NCBI GenBank assembly: GCA_937871285.1 | Contig: CALMQS010000047.1 | Span: forward strand, 1-64,000 | Reading direction: 5' to 3' | Origin: an uncultured Sphingobacteriales bacterium | Lineage (GTDB): Bacteria; Bacteroidota; Bacteroidia; Chitinophagales; Chitinophagaceae | Length of the DNA stretch: 64,000 nt | Part shown: piece by piece, positions 7,804 through 15,437 of the stretch | Layout of the letters: every line of letters begins with the position of its first letter | Numbering within the stretch: position 1 is the first letter of the stretch | Notes under the pieces: model-generated | Database searches by the model: none | Seen by the model: only the letters and a program-made list of their open reading frames with translations | Told to the model about the DNA's origin: nothing | Translations under genes and position numbers: made by a program

Positions 7804-9042
7804 TTATCGTGTGCCATTGATGGTAAAATCAAATACATTAAAATTCCTGGGGTCGCCCCATGCTTTCATGTGGTAGGCAGCATTCAGTGGGTGGGAAATG
7901 ATCAGCGGAACCATTTCTTCGTATCGTCCTCCGTGTGAGCGCAGTGTTCCGTCGAGCGCGGAAAGGTCGTGATATTGCGGCCGGCGGCCCAGCACCACAT
8001 CCCTGGCAGACAGCACTACCAGGTCTCCCGTGCGGTCTTCCGGTTGTTCCAGCAAACGGGTGGCAGTGGCTTTATCGTGCACTTCTGTTATGCCTTGCTG
8101 TAAAGATAACCAGCTTTTTACTGCGTTTATTTTTTCCTTATCATTAATGTGCACTACCACATAGGAACCCAGGGCGCCATGATGCTTAACATAGGGATCG
8201 GTAATAGGGCAAATAACGCGGAACCCTTCACCAAACTCCGCTTCCAGCATATCTTCTACAAATAATACATTGGGTTGTCCGTTGGCTTTTACCTTGGCGT
8301 TCATGCCATGATCGGCGGTTGCGCCCACAATAGCGCCGGTTGCCAGCAGTTTGCCTATCTCCCTGTCTATCTGTTCGTAAAATGCCAGCGATGCTTCGGC
8401 TTCCGGGGCGTAGGTGTGCTGCATGTAATCGGTAAGCGACAGGTAAAGGAAGTCTGCCAGTCCTTGTTGTATCAGCGCAACACCTGCACGTAATACAAAC
8501 AGGCTCGCGTCTCCGCTATAAATAGCCGGCGTTGGATAACCCACTATTTTTTCCGCCTCATCCAAGCCATGGGTTTCTTTTTTTGCAAGGTTGGCTTTTT
8601 CGGCCGAAAAGGCAATGCCATTTAATTTATAGGAGAGAATGTCACGAAGCTTTTCTTTTGCCGTTACCACGGCCACTTTACGCCCCGCATTGGCTGCTGC
8701 CGCAAGAATGGTTTCCGCACGCAGGTATTCTGAAGAATTCATCATTACCTCCTCGTCTCTGGCAACATTATAAAAAAAGTTACCGCTTATACCATGCACA
8801 GCAGGCGAAACACCTGTTACAATAGAAGAATTATTTACATTGGTAAAAGAAGGCAGGGCGCCGCGAACCATTCCGCGAAAACCTGTTTTGCTCATTTGCT
8901 GAAGGTGCGGCAGGCGGCCATGTGCAGCGGTAATATCAAGATATTCATCTGCGGATCCGTCAATACAAATTACAACAATGGGTTTGGCCGCAGGGTTATA
9001 GGTGGTACCGTTAACCGTAAAAGAAGTAGTGATGATAGACAT
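7804..9042 (-). CDS. phnA: phosphonoacetate hydrolase
   Basis: A 412-residue alkaline-phosphatase-superfamily enzyme that cleaves the C-P bond of phosphonoacetate to acetate and phosphate. The two-zinc site can be read directly: Asp28 (VICIDGS), nucleophile Thr67 (LPSFTNVNN), Asp205 and His209 (LTDYMQHT), Asp244-His245 (ATADHGMN) and His370 (LRSHGGR). These residues and spacings match the known PhnA of Sinorhizobium meliloti. The length is normal. The product frees phosphate, so the operon can supply phosphorus, carbon or both. Its own TAnnTTTG element lies 35 bp upstream, so it may be transcribed separately from the regulator. phnW, the usual first gene, is not in this window. Confidence 0.93.
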   Translation of the reverse strand: MSIITTSFTVNGTTYNPAAKPIVVICIDGSADEYLDITAAHGRLPHLQQMSKTGFRGMVRGALPSFTNVNNSSIVTGVSPAVHGISGNFFYNVARDEEVMMNSSEYLRAETILAAAANAGRKVAVVTAKEKLRDILSYKLNGIAFSAEKANLAKKETHGLDEAEKIVGYPTPAIYSGDASLFVLRAGVALIQQGLADFLYLSLTDYMQHTYAPEAEASLAFYEQIDREIGKLLATGAIVGATADHGMNAKVKANGQPNVLFVEDMLEAEFGEGFRVICPITDPYVKHHGALGSYVVVHINDKEKINAVKSWLSLQQGITEVHDKATATRLLEQPEDRTGDLVVLSARDVVLGRRPQYHDLSALDGTLRSHGGRYEEMVPLIISHPLNAAYHMKAWGDPRNFNVFDFTINGTR

Positions 9043-9076
9043 GAAAAATGTTTATAAATACTAAATAAAGATATAG

Positions 9077-9084
9077 CAAAATTA
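9077..9084 (-). promoter_or_regulatory. candidate -7 promoter element for phnA-phnY
   Basis: On the minus strand this reads TAATTTTG, a full match to the Bacteroidota -7 consensus TAnnTTTG, 35 bp ahead of the phnA start. No TTG lies at the ideal -33 distance, which would fit a promoter needing an activator (inference). Confidence 0.45.
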
Positions 9085-9153
9085 AACATTTTATTGAATA
9101 TTAATCTGTATAAAAAATTACAGGAAAGAAATGAGCCCGGGAGTGCTTAACAA

Positions 9154-9744
9154 TTAGTCTTTACTGTTGGTGAGAAAGAAATAGATAACCAGCATCAATG
9201 CGTCGGTATTGCCAATATTGGCGGGCTTGTGCGAGAGCCTGCCATCAAAGAAGAGGGAATCTCCTTCTTCCAGCACATATTTTTCTTCTTCAATCTGGTA
9301 CTCTACCCTGCCTTTAATAATGTATTTGTATTCGTACGCGTCCGTTTTGATCATTTGGGTGCGCCGTGCTCCTTTTTTAAGCTCAAGCAAAATGGTATCA
9401 ACAGGCCCCGCGTTCATATTACGGGTTAATATTCTTTTGTATTTAAAACCTTTGGCAGGCTCTTTTTCAAACGACTGGTAACTGGCGGCCGTTTTGATAA
9501 TGATTTTTTGCTGCCCCTCTTTGTTGTGACTGATATCCTCGAAAAAGTCTTTCAGGTCAATATTCAGTGCCAGCACAATATTCATTAAAACCGGCAATGA
9601 AGGCACAGTACGGTTATTTTCTATTTGCGATATAAGCCCCTTGCTTACCTGGGCTTTGGTAGCGAGCTCCTGCACCGTTTTCTTTTGTGTTTTCCGGGTT
9701 TCTTTAATTTTATTGCTGATCTGGATAAGTACATCTTCCTGCAT
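9154..9744 (-). CDS. XRE/cupin transcriptional regulator of the phosphonate genes
   Basis: A 196-residue regulator. An N-terminal XRE helix-turn-helix spans about residues 8-65 (IKETRKTQKKTVQELATKA, then VSKGLISQIEN as the recognition part). A C-terminal cupin spans about residues 100-190 (YEYKYIIKGRVEYQIEEE, LEEGDSLFFDGRLSHKPAN). This layout is typical of regulators whose cupin senses a small ligand, such as the PuuR type. It lies directly upstream of phnA-phnY on the same strand, so it likely controls them in response to a phosphonate or pathway intermediate (inference). A perfect TAnnTTTG element sits 33 bp before its start. Whether it represses or activates cannot be read from sequence. 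Confidence 0.85.
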   Translation of the reverse strand: MQEDVLIQISNKIKETRKTQKKTVQELATKAQVSKGLISQIENNRTVPSLPVLMNIVLALNIDLKDFFEDISHNKEGQQKIIIKTAASYQSFEKEPAKGFKYKRILTRNMNAGPVDTILLELKKGARRTQMIKTDAYEYKYIIKGRVEYQIEEEKYVLEEGDSLFFDGRLSHKPANIGNTDALMLVIYFFLTNSKD

Positions 9745-9776
9745 TGGGATTGTTTTTCGGCGTCTGAATCAATAGA

Positions 9777-9784
9777 CAAAGATA
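9777..9784 (-). promoter_or_regulatory. candidate -7 promoter element of the regulator gene
   Basis: The minus strand reads TATCTTTG, a perfect TAnnTTTG match, 33 bp upstream of the regulator start codon. It is flanked by AT-rich DNA containing aatattaa, a word also present upstream of phnA (near 9095). That shared word could be part of an operator (weak). Confidence 0.5.
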
Positions 9785-9848
9785 ATATTAAGCTTTTTCT
9801 GTGATATAATAATTATATACCTAACTAAAAAATGGCAGGGAATGCAGT

Positions 9849-9930
9849 AAGCATCAGGAATACCAAATCACAGGAACCAAAGAAAATTCAAATCCGAAGT
9901 TGTAAACCCGAAATTCGAAAGGGAATCCAG
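9849..9930 (+). repeat. dispersed intergenic repeat, diverged copy
   Basis: It starts aagcatcaggaataccaaat and continues through aggaaccaa and ttcaaatccgaag. This keeps the order of words seen in the 58-bp repeats at 1489 and 1805. It then runs into heptamers such as cccgaaattcgaaagg. Confidence 0.65.
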
Positions 9931-9983
9931 CTAAGAGCAAAGTGTGAGTTAAAAAAAGGAGTCTTCAGCGTATCCTTAGTAGC

Positions 9984-10060
9984 TTACACCCTATAACCCT
10001 ATACCCTATACCCTATATCCTTATACCCTATACCTCATGCCTCATACCTTATATACCACC
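9984..10060 (+). repeat. degenerate heptamer array (ccctata type)
   Basis: A tandem array of the unit ccctata with drift to cctcatg and cctcata. The period is 7 bp throughout, and it ends in ataccttata. With the copy at 9849-9930 it fills most of the 418-bp gap between the regulator and gpmA, which otherwise holds only the two flanking promoter regions. Confidence 0.75.
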
Positions 10061-10162
10061 TGACAGCTAATCACTTTCATTTTTAATAGTTTTTGTATCT
10101 TTCTGCTCCTGCTGCCTTAGCAAGCTGAATAAAAGCATTCTTTCATTTCAATTCATTAACTC

Positions 10163-10768
10163 ATGCCTTTACTGGTAATTGTACGACACGGACAATCGCA
10201 ATGGAACCTGGAAAACAGGTTTACGGGTAATAAAGATGTGCCGCTTACGGCACTGGGCCGGGAAGAAGCGCATGTGGCCGGGAAAAAGCTTAAAAATATC
10301 GTCTTTGACCATGCTTTTACCTCTTTACTGGAAAGAGCTGAAGAAACGCTTACGATTATTTTAGGTGAAATTGAACAAATGGAGTTACCTGTTACCAGGA
10401 ACAGTGCGCTAAATGAAAGGGATTATGGAACACTGCAGGGATTGAATAAAGCCGAAGTAACAGAAAAGTATGGCGCAAAACAGGTAGAGCTATGGCGCAG
10501 GAGCTACGATTTACAGCCGCCGGGCGGTGAGAGCTTAAAGGAAACCGCTACCAGGGTTATCCCTTTTTACCAGCAGGAAATGGAACCTTTATTAATAGCT
10601 GATAAAAATATACTGGTAGTGGCGCATGGCAATAGCTTGAGGGCGCTGATGATGTATCTTGAAAAGATAAGCCCTGAAAATATTATCAGTGTTAATATTC
10701 CAACAGGGGCGCCGCGGATCTATACCTTCAGCAGCCACCTGAAGCTGGTAGACGTCCTGTATCTTTAA
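10163..10768 (+). CDS. gpmA: 2,3-bisphosphoglycerate-dependent phosphoglycerate mutase
   Basis: A 201-residue histidine phosphatase-superfamily enzyme interconverting 3- and 2-phosphoglycerate in glycolysis. Seen: phospho-histidine motif VRHGQSQWN (His9), the substrate loop NRFTGNKDVPLT, catalytic Glu85 in NERDYGTLQG, PPGGESL and the second active-site histidine in VVAHGNSLRAL (His155). The NERDYG and PPGGES motifs are those of mutases rather than general phosphatases. At 201 residues it is the short form, lacking part of the C-terminal tail of the 250-residue E. coli enzyme. It converges on glnS with a 16-bp gap. Confidence 0.93.
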   Translation: MPLLVIVRHGQSQWNLENRFTGNKDVPLTALGREEAHVAGKKLKNIVFDHAFTSLLERAEETLTIILGEIEQMELPVTRNSALNERDYGTLQGLNKAEVTEKYGAKQVELWRRSYDLQPPGGESLKETATRVIPFYQQEMEPLLIADKNILVVAHGNSLRALMMYLEKISPENIISVNIPTGAPRIYTFSSHLKLVDVLYL

Positions 10769-10784
10769 AATGGAGCGCCGGCAA

Positions 10785-12449
10785 TTATTTTTTACTTTCT
10801 TTGGCCCAGGTATCTTTTAATGTAACCGTTCTGTTGAACACCAGATGCCCGGGCGCAGAATCTTTATCAACCGTGAAATATCCCTTGCGTATAAACTGAA
10901 TTTTTTCTCCTTTCGCCGCGTTTTTAAGGGAAGCTTCAATGTATGCTGCTTTTATAACCTGCAGGGAACCGGAATTGATATAAGAGGTAAAATCACCATC
11001 TTCCGCAGCGGGATTTTCTATGGTAAACAGCCGGTCGTACAGTCTTACCTCAGCTTTTGCCGCATGCGCTGCGCTTACCCAATGAATGGTTCCTTTGGCA
11101 CGTATGCCCGACACATCGTTACCGCTTTTGCTTTCGGGAATATAGCTGCAATGTATAGCTGTAATATTGCCGTCACTGTCTTTTATGCATTCATCGCATT
11201 TTATAATGTAGGCGCTTTTTAGCCGAACCATAGCGCCGGGCGCCAGCCTGAACCATTTTTTTGCCGGTACTTCCATAAAGTCTTCCCTTTCTATCCACAG
11301 CTCTCCCGAAAAAATAACGGGTCTTGTTCCCCCGTTGTTATCCGCTTCAGGGTTATTTTCGCTGAGCACTTCTTCTGTTTGGCCCTCCGGGTAATTGGTG
11401 ATCACTAATTTTACCGGGTCAAGCACGGCCATGCGGCGTATGGCTATTTTATTCAGATGTTCCCTTACGCAATGCTCCAGCAGGCTCATATCTACCAGGT
11501 TCTCTCTTTTTGCCACGCCTATCCGGGTACAAAAATCGCGGATGCTTTCCGGTGTAAAGCCCCTGCGGCGCATGCCGCTAATGGTAGTCATGCGCGGATC
11601 ATCCCATCCGTTTACGTGATTTTCATTTACCAATTGCAGCAATTTCCGCTTGCTTGTTATGGTGTAGGTAAGATTGCGGCGGGCAAATTCATATTGCTTT
11701 GAAGGATAGATCTCTAATTTTTCGATCAGCCAGTCATACAGTTCCCGGTGCGGCACAAATTCAAGTGTACAAATAGAATGGGTAACTTCTTCAATACTGT
11801 CGCTTTGCCCGTGGGCGAAATCGTACATCGGGTAAATGCACCATTTATTACCTGTACGGTGGTGACGGGCATGCTTAATGCGGTATAATACCGGGTCACG
11901 CATGAGCATATTACTATGCGCCATATCAATTTTAGCCCTGAGTGTTTTACTCCCGTCTTTGAATTCGCCATTTTTCATGCGCTCAAACATATCTATGTTT
12001 TCATCAACGGTACGGTTGCGGTAAGCACTGTTTTTCCCCGCCTCTGTGGGTGTTCCTTTTAAAGCGGCAATTTCTTCGGAGCTGCTGTCATCCACATAAG
12101 CCAGTCCTTTTTTGATGAGGTCAATGGCAAAATGGTAAAGCGTATCAAAGTAATCGGAAGCATATAACTCGTTCTTCCATTCAAAGCCCAGCCACCGTAC
12201 ATCTTCTTTAATGCTATCTACAAATTCGGTTTCTTCTGTAACCGGGTTGGTATCATCAAAGCGCAGATTGGTATATCCGCCATACTTTTTTGTTAATCCA
12301 AAATTCAGGCATATGCTGGAAGCGTGCCCGATATGGAGATAGCCGTTGGGCTCCGGTGGAAAGCGGGTAATAATTTGATTGTATTTACCATTTTTCAGGT
12401 CTTCTTCAATAATATCCTCAATAAAGTTGAGCCCTTTTTCTTCAATCAT
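10785..12449 (-). CDS. glnS: glutamine--tRNA ligase
   Basis: A 554-residue class I aminoacyl-tRNA synthetase that charges tRNA-Gln. The ATP-binding HIGH motif is at residues 39-42 ([11 protein letters not shown]). The KMSKS equivalent appears as TITSKRKL, as in E. coli GlnS (MSKRKL). FDDTNP and the anticodon-binding beta-barrels after about residue 340 are present, and the length equals the E. coli enzyme. GluRS-type features are not seen; the [15 protein letters not shown] block is typical of GlnS. It is monocistronic on the minus strand with a clear -7 element 23 bp upstream. Confidence 0.97.
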   Translation of the reverse strand: MIEEKGLNFIEDIIEEDLKNGKYNQIITRFPPEPNGYLHIGHASSICLNFGLTKKYGGYTNLRFDDTNPVTEETEFVDSIKEDVRWLGFEWKNELYASDYFDTLYHFAIDLIKKGLAYVDDSSSEEIAALKGTPTEAGKNSAYRNRTVDENIDMFERMKNGEFKDGSKTLRAKIDMAHSNMLMRDPVLYRIKHARHHRTGNKWCIYPMYDFAHGQSDSIEEVTHSICTLEFVPHRELYDWLIEKLEIYPSKQYEFARRNLTYTITSKRKLLQLVNENHVNGWDDPRMTTISGMRRRGFTPESIRDFCTRIGVAKRENLVDMSLLEHCVREHLNKIAIRRMAVLDPVKLVITNYPEGQTEEVLSENNPEADNNGGTRPVIFSGELWIEREDFMEVPAKKWFRLAPGAMVRLKSAYIIKCDECIKDSDGNITAIHCSYIPESKSGNDVSGIRAKGTIHWVSAAHAAKAEVRLYDRLFTIENPAAEDGDFTSYINSGSLQVIKAAYIEASLKNAAKGEKIQFIRKGYFTVDKDSAPGHLVFNRTVTLKDTWAKESKK

Positions 12450-12471
12450 TGCTGCGTATGCGTTTAAAACA

Positions 12472-12479
12472 CAAATGTA
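12472..12479 (-). promoter_or_regulatory. -7 promoter element for glnS
   Basis: The minus strand reads TACATTTG, a perfect TAnnTTTG match, 23 bp before the glnS start. The -33 box is weak. Confidence 0.5.
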
Positions 12480-12596
12480 AGTCTTAGTGAAGTAAGTTAA
12501 GCGGGCTGAAAGCGTTAAAGTGGGTGAAAAAACCTGGCCGCCATTTATTTAAGGGATAGGAACAAGCCGTCATGAATAAAAATTACATGGTTTTAC

Positions 12597-12690
12597 CCAT
12601 CCCTGTACCTTGTAACCTGCACCTTGTAACCTGCACCCTGCACCCTGTAACCTGTAACCTGCCCCTGCCCCTGCACCCTGCAACTCACTC
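12597..12690 (-). repeat. degenerate heptamer array (cctgtaa/cctgcac type)
   Basis: Thirteen or so heptamers in strict register (cctgtac, cttgtaa, cctgcac, cttgtaa, cctgcac, cctgcac, cctgtaa...). On the minus strand these read ttacagg/gtgcagg, the same words as the plus-strand arrays at about 52430 and 62828. It lies just downstream of the secreted gliding-type protein gene. Confidence 0.8.
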
Positions 12691-12698
12691 GCCATTCG

Positions 12699-13709
12699 CT
12701 ACCTCAGCAACGTTACCGTTCCTTTCAGCAATAATTCCCGTTTCAGCATAAAGTCATCGTAAATGCAGTAGTATACGTAGGTGCCCATGTCGGCTTTTTT
12801 GCCGTTTATCTTCCCGTCCCATCCCTGGGAAGGATTTTTGGACTCAAATACTTTTTTGCCAAAGCGATCGTAAACCATAAAGCTGTAAGTGGTAACCGGG
12901 CAAAAAGCGCCTGGCTTAAAAGTGTCATTAAGTCCGTCGTTATTAGGGGTAAAGGCATTGGGGAAATTTACGCAATGCGTATTGCAAAGCACCGTTTGTA
13001 CGGTATCTGCAAAAGAGCCGCAAATATTACTGGCTTTTAAAGTGTAGCTACCGGCTTCTGTAGCAAGAAATTCAGGGGCTGTGCTGCCATTTTGCCACGC
13101 GTAGCTGGTGTACTTTTGTTCCACAGTTTGCAATACCACCCCTTTAATTCCGCAGGGGATCACTATGTTTTCGCCAAGATCAAAAGCTGGTTTCTCAATT
13201 ACCTCAACCGTTAGTTTGGCCCTCGGACTTTCGCATCCCAGTATAGTTTGTGAAACATAGTACCAGGTCATTCCTGTATCGGCAGTAGAAGGAACAGGCG
13301 GTACGGGGCTGCCGGCAATAGCTGTAGGAGAATCGTACCACATTAGATTTTTTCCCCATGCAACAAGTGAGGTAGCTGGCTGGTTAAGGCACAAAAGGGT
13401 ATCTTTAACGGCCGGCTCCAGTATCAGCGAGTTAAAGAGCAGGGTAAAGGTATCTGTAACAGGTGGGCAAACGGCATTTTCAAGAGTAACCCAGTATTTC
13501 CCCGATTGATCTATGTTAATGCTGTTGGTGGTTTCCCCGGTTGACCAGGTATAGGAATTGCCCGGTCCGCCAGGTAACGTAAGCGTATAGGTAGTATCTG
13601 CGCAAATGATGAGGGTATCTTTTTGTATAATAGCCGAAGCGGTGGGGCATTGCCCTTTGCTAACCGCAGCATACAATACCAGCGCTAAAACTGTTACAAA
13701 TGGTTTCAT
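12699..13709 (-). CDS. secreted protein with gliding-type C-terminal sorting domain (CHU_C, T9SS type B)
   Basis: A 336-residue exported protein. The start is set at 13709 (MKPFVTVLALVLYAAVSKGQ), which gives a clean signal peptide; the longer frame to 13742 adds 11 non-signal residues. The middle has two or three Ig/PKD-like repeats with paired cysteines (YTWSTGETTNSINIDQSGKYWV, SYAWQNGSTAPEFLATEAGSYTLKASN). The last 85 residues are a classic gliding-motility-associated domain: FPNAFTPNNDGLNDTF, YSFMVYDRFGKKVFES, GWDGKINGKKADMGTYVYY. Such domains send proteins through the type IX secretion system to the cell surface. The ligand of the Ig-like part is unknown. T9SS accessory gene porW/sprE lies at 57375. 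Confidence 0.9.
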   Translation of the reverse strand: MKPFVTVLALVLYAAVSKGQCPTASAIIQKDTLIICADTTYTLTLPGGPGNSYTWSTGETTNSINIDQSGKYWVTLENAVCPPVTDTFTLLFNSLILEPAVKDTLLCLNQPATSLVAWGKNLMWYDSPTAIAGSPVPPVPSTADTGMTWYYVSQTILGCESPRAKLTVEVIEKPAFDLGENIVIPCGIKGVVLQTVEQKYTSYAWQNGSTAPEFLATEAGSYTLKASNICGSFADTVQTVLCNTHCVNFPNAFTPNNDGLNDTFKPGAFCPVTTYSFMVYDRFGKKVFESKNPSQGWDGKINGKKADMGTYVYYCIYDDFMLKRELLLKGTVTLLR

Positions 13710-13810
13710 GGATATTGATTTAGAACCGCTTCTGTGGGGCAATTATCACACCAAACAGAACTATAAACGATTAATTTCGATAAAAGAACGCTTAAACAGG
13801 TAAAATCTTT

Positions 13811-13841
13811 TTTGATAGTAATGATATTTTACGGAACTTTG
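13811..13841 (+). promoter_or_regulatory. promoter of the rpmB-rpmG-bL38 operon
   Basis: TTTG at 13811-13814 and GAACTTTG at 13834-13841, separated by 19 bp, match the Bacteroidota consensus TTTG-N19-TAnnTTTG with one mismatch in the -7 box. The rpmB ATG is 22 bp downstream. Confidence 0.6.
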
Positions 13842-13862
13842 CCGTCCCAAAAAAATAGGATT

Positions 13863-14099
13863 ATGGCCAGAGTATGTCAGGTTACCGGTAAAGTTCCCAT
13901 CACAGGAAATCGTGTGTCGCATTCTAACATTAAAACAAAACGCAGGTTTTTACCTAACCTGCAAACAAAACGTTTTTTCCTGGCGGAAGAAGACAGGTGG
14001 ATAACCCTGAAAACCTCTACTGAAGGATTGAGAACCATCAACAAAAAAGGATTGTATACTGTAGTAAAGGAACTGAGGGCGCAGGGAGAAAAAATCTGA
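13863..14099 (+). CDS. rpmB: 50S ribosomal protein L28 (bL28)
   Basis: A 78-residue large-subunit ribosomal protein. [21 protein letters not shown] and the [17 protein letters not shown] block are diagnostic of bL28. An in-frame ATG at 13812 would add 17 residues, but it lies on the promoter and matches nothing in the family, so the start is 13863. It opens a three-gene ribosomal operon with rpmG and the bL38/DUF4295 gene, an arrangement usual in Bacteroidota. The zinc-binding cysteine pairs of some L28 variants are absent (only one Cys). Confidence 0.96.
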   Translation: MARVCQVTGKVPITGNRVSHSNIKTKRRFLPNLQTKRFFLAEEDRWITLKTSTEGLRTINKKGLYTVVKELRAQGEKI

Positions 14100-14122
14100 T
14101 AACAATTTAAAATTTATAAGCA

Positions 14123-14305
14123 ATGGCTAAGAAAGGTAACAGGGTACAGGTAATTCTGGAGTGTACTGAACACAAAAACAGTGGTCAGGCAGGAACCAGC
14201 CGTTACATCACCACCAAAAATAAAAAGAATACTCCTGAACGCCTGGAGTTGAAGAAGTTTAACCCCATTTTAAAAAAGGTTACCGTTCATAAAGAGATTA
14301 AGTAA
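14123..14305 (+). CDS. rpmG: 50S ribosomal protein L33 (bL33)
   Basis: A 60-residue large-subunit ribosomal protein: [18 protein letters not shown], then [20 protein letters not shown] and a basic end. Only one cysteine is present, so this is the zinc-free (C-minus) form, which does not need the two CxxC pairs. It lies 23 bp after rpmB in the same transcript. Confidence 0.96.
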   Translation: MAKKGNRVQVILECTEHKNSGQAGTSRYITTKNKKNTPERLELKKFNPILKKVTVHKEIK

Positions 14306-14385
14306 TCACTATTATGCATACGCGGTGAGGTGCTTATAAAAGTTCACGCATGTGCAGGTTAATTTAAAAAGTTCAAAACAGAATC

Positions 14386-14559
14386 ATGGCAAAAGCAGCT
14401 AAAACCGCTATAAAATCAAAAGATCAAAAATCTGTCGCCGACGCAAAGAACTGGACTAAAGTGGTACGTGCGGTACGTAGCCCTAAATCCGGTGCATATA
14501 CTTTTAAAGAAGCTATTGTGCATAAGGATAAGATTAAAGAATTCCTGGCTCAGAAATAA
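14386..14559 (+). CDS. DUF4295 protein, ribosomal protein bL38
   Basis: A 57-residue basic protein (MAKAAKTAIKSKDQKSVADA..., ...SGAYTFKEAIVHKDKIKEFLAQK) that directly follows rpmG. It matches the DUF4295 family found only in Bacteroidota. From memory, this protein was identified as a new large-subunit component, bL38, in the Flavobacterium johnsoniae ribosome structure; I cannot check that here. The position in the rpmB-rpmG operon, the lysine-rich composition and the terminator right after it all support a ribosomal role. It is short enough to be missed by length-filtered gene finders. Confidence 0.88.
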   Translation: MAKAAKTAIKSKDQKSVADAKNWTKVVRAVRSPKSGAYTFKEAIVHKDKIKEFLAQK

Positions 14560-14581
14560 TTGAATAGTTTTAAGAGCGTAT

Positions 14582-14621
14582 AAAGCTGTCACGATATCTG
14601 TCGCGATGGCTTTTGTTATTT
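14582..14621 (+). terminator. rho-independent terminator of the ribosomal operon
   Basis: AAAGCTGTCaCG pairs with CGcGATGGCTTT (one mismatch, two G-T pairs) around an 8-nt loop and is followed by ttgttatttt. It lies 23 bp after the DUF4295 stop. It overlaps an in-frame ATG at 14606, which argues that the next gene starts at 14633. Confidence 0.75.
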
Positions 14622-14632
14622 TAAGTAATTGC

Positions 14633-15163
14633 ATGGATACTATTATTCATATACGGAAAGCAGTAAGGGAAGATTGCGCTGTTATTGTAGAGCTGGGAAA
14701 AAGAACCTTTATGGAAACCTATTCAGAAATAAGCAGCAACACCGCCGTGCAGGAGTATATAGAAAAAAGGCTTTCTGCCGAAAAGATAGAAGAGGAATGG
14801 AATAATCCCAAAGCTTGTTTTTATATTGGCTTTGTTAATAACGAACCGGTGGCCTTTACCAGGATGCGGTACGACAGGATAGCTAAGGGATTACCTGATA
14901 AAAGGGCTATCGAAATAGAGCGGATATATGTTTTAAAGGAATACCAGGGATTTAAAGTGGGCAGGGAAATGATGGAAAAATGCAGGCAGGTAGCTATGCG
15001 TGAAAAGTTTGATATTATATGGCTCCAGGTATGGCAACATAACCACAAAGCCATCCAGTTTTATCAGAAAGCGGGTTTTGTGGTATATGAAACAGCCCTG
15101 TTTAGCTACGGTAAGCACATGCAGCAGGATGATTTTTTGATGCGTTTGGATTTATATTATTAG
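14633..15163 (+). CDS. GNAT family N-acetyltransferase
   Basis: A 176-residue acetyl-CoA-dependent acetyltransferase of the GNAT superfamily. Seen: HIRKAVREDCAVIVELG (first strand and helix), NNEPVAFTRMRYD, then IEIERIYVLKEYQGFKVGREMMEKC, which carries the acetyl-CoA pyrophosphate-binding pattern (here QGFKVG, a variant of Q/RxxGxG/A). WLQVWQHNHKAIQFYQKAGF is the usual C-terminal motif. The substrate (small amine, or protein N-terminus) is not predictable. The start at 14633 was chosen because the ATG at 14606 lies inside the preceding terminator. Confidence 0.88.
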   Translation: MDTIIHIRKAVREDCAVIVELGKRTFMETYSEISSNTAVQEYIEKRLSAEKIEEEWNNPKACFYIGFVNNEPVAFTRMRYDRIAKGLPDKRAIEIERIYVLKEYQGFKVGREMMEKCRQVAMREKFDIIWLQVWQHNHKAIQFYQKAGFVVYETALFSYGKHMQQDDFLMRLDLYY

Positions 15164-15214
15164 GTGTCAGCTATCAGCGGTCAGCGGTGTTGGCACGAAG
15201 TGCAGACAGCACAT

Positions 15215-15420
15215 CAGGAAATTTGAGATTTAAGATTTGAGATTTGGTTGGAGCTTGTGATTTGTTTTTTGGTGTTTTCTGTTCGGATTTCGGACCGGGA
15301 GTTTATGGTTTTTAGCTTTTAGTTTATTGTTGTATTCCTTCGGATTTAGAGCTTATATCTTCGGATTTTGTTATTTGATCTTTGTTTGGTTCTTATGATT
15401 TGAATATTGTTACTTTTTTC
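15215..15420 (-). repeat. degenerate heptamer arrays ahead of ftsY
   Basis: Units gatttaa/gatttga (period 7) lie at 15219-15246. Looser heptamers such as gttcggatttcgga follow. At about 15368-15412 there is a minus-strand fragment of the dispersed repeat (tttggttcttatgatttg). It occupies almost the whole gap between the GNAT gene and ftsY. Confidence 0.65.
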
Positions 15421-15437
15421 AGCATTAAATTGATATT

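Noticed and set aside
10845..11222. 125-codon plus-strand ORF
   Set aside because: It lies entirely antisense to glnS, which has all synthetase motifs.
12597..12690. Possible CRISPR array
   Set aside because: The units are 7 bp, degenerate and without spacers; no cas gene is present.
14606..14632. Earlier ATG for the GNAT gene
   Set aside because: It lies within the stem and tail of the ribosomal-operon terminator; the GNAT fold begins after the ATG at 14633.
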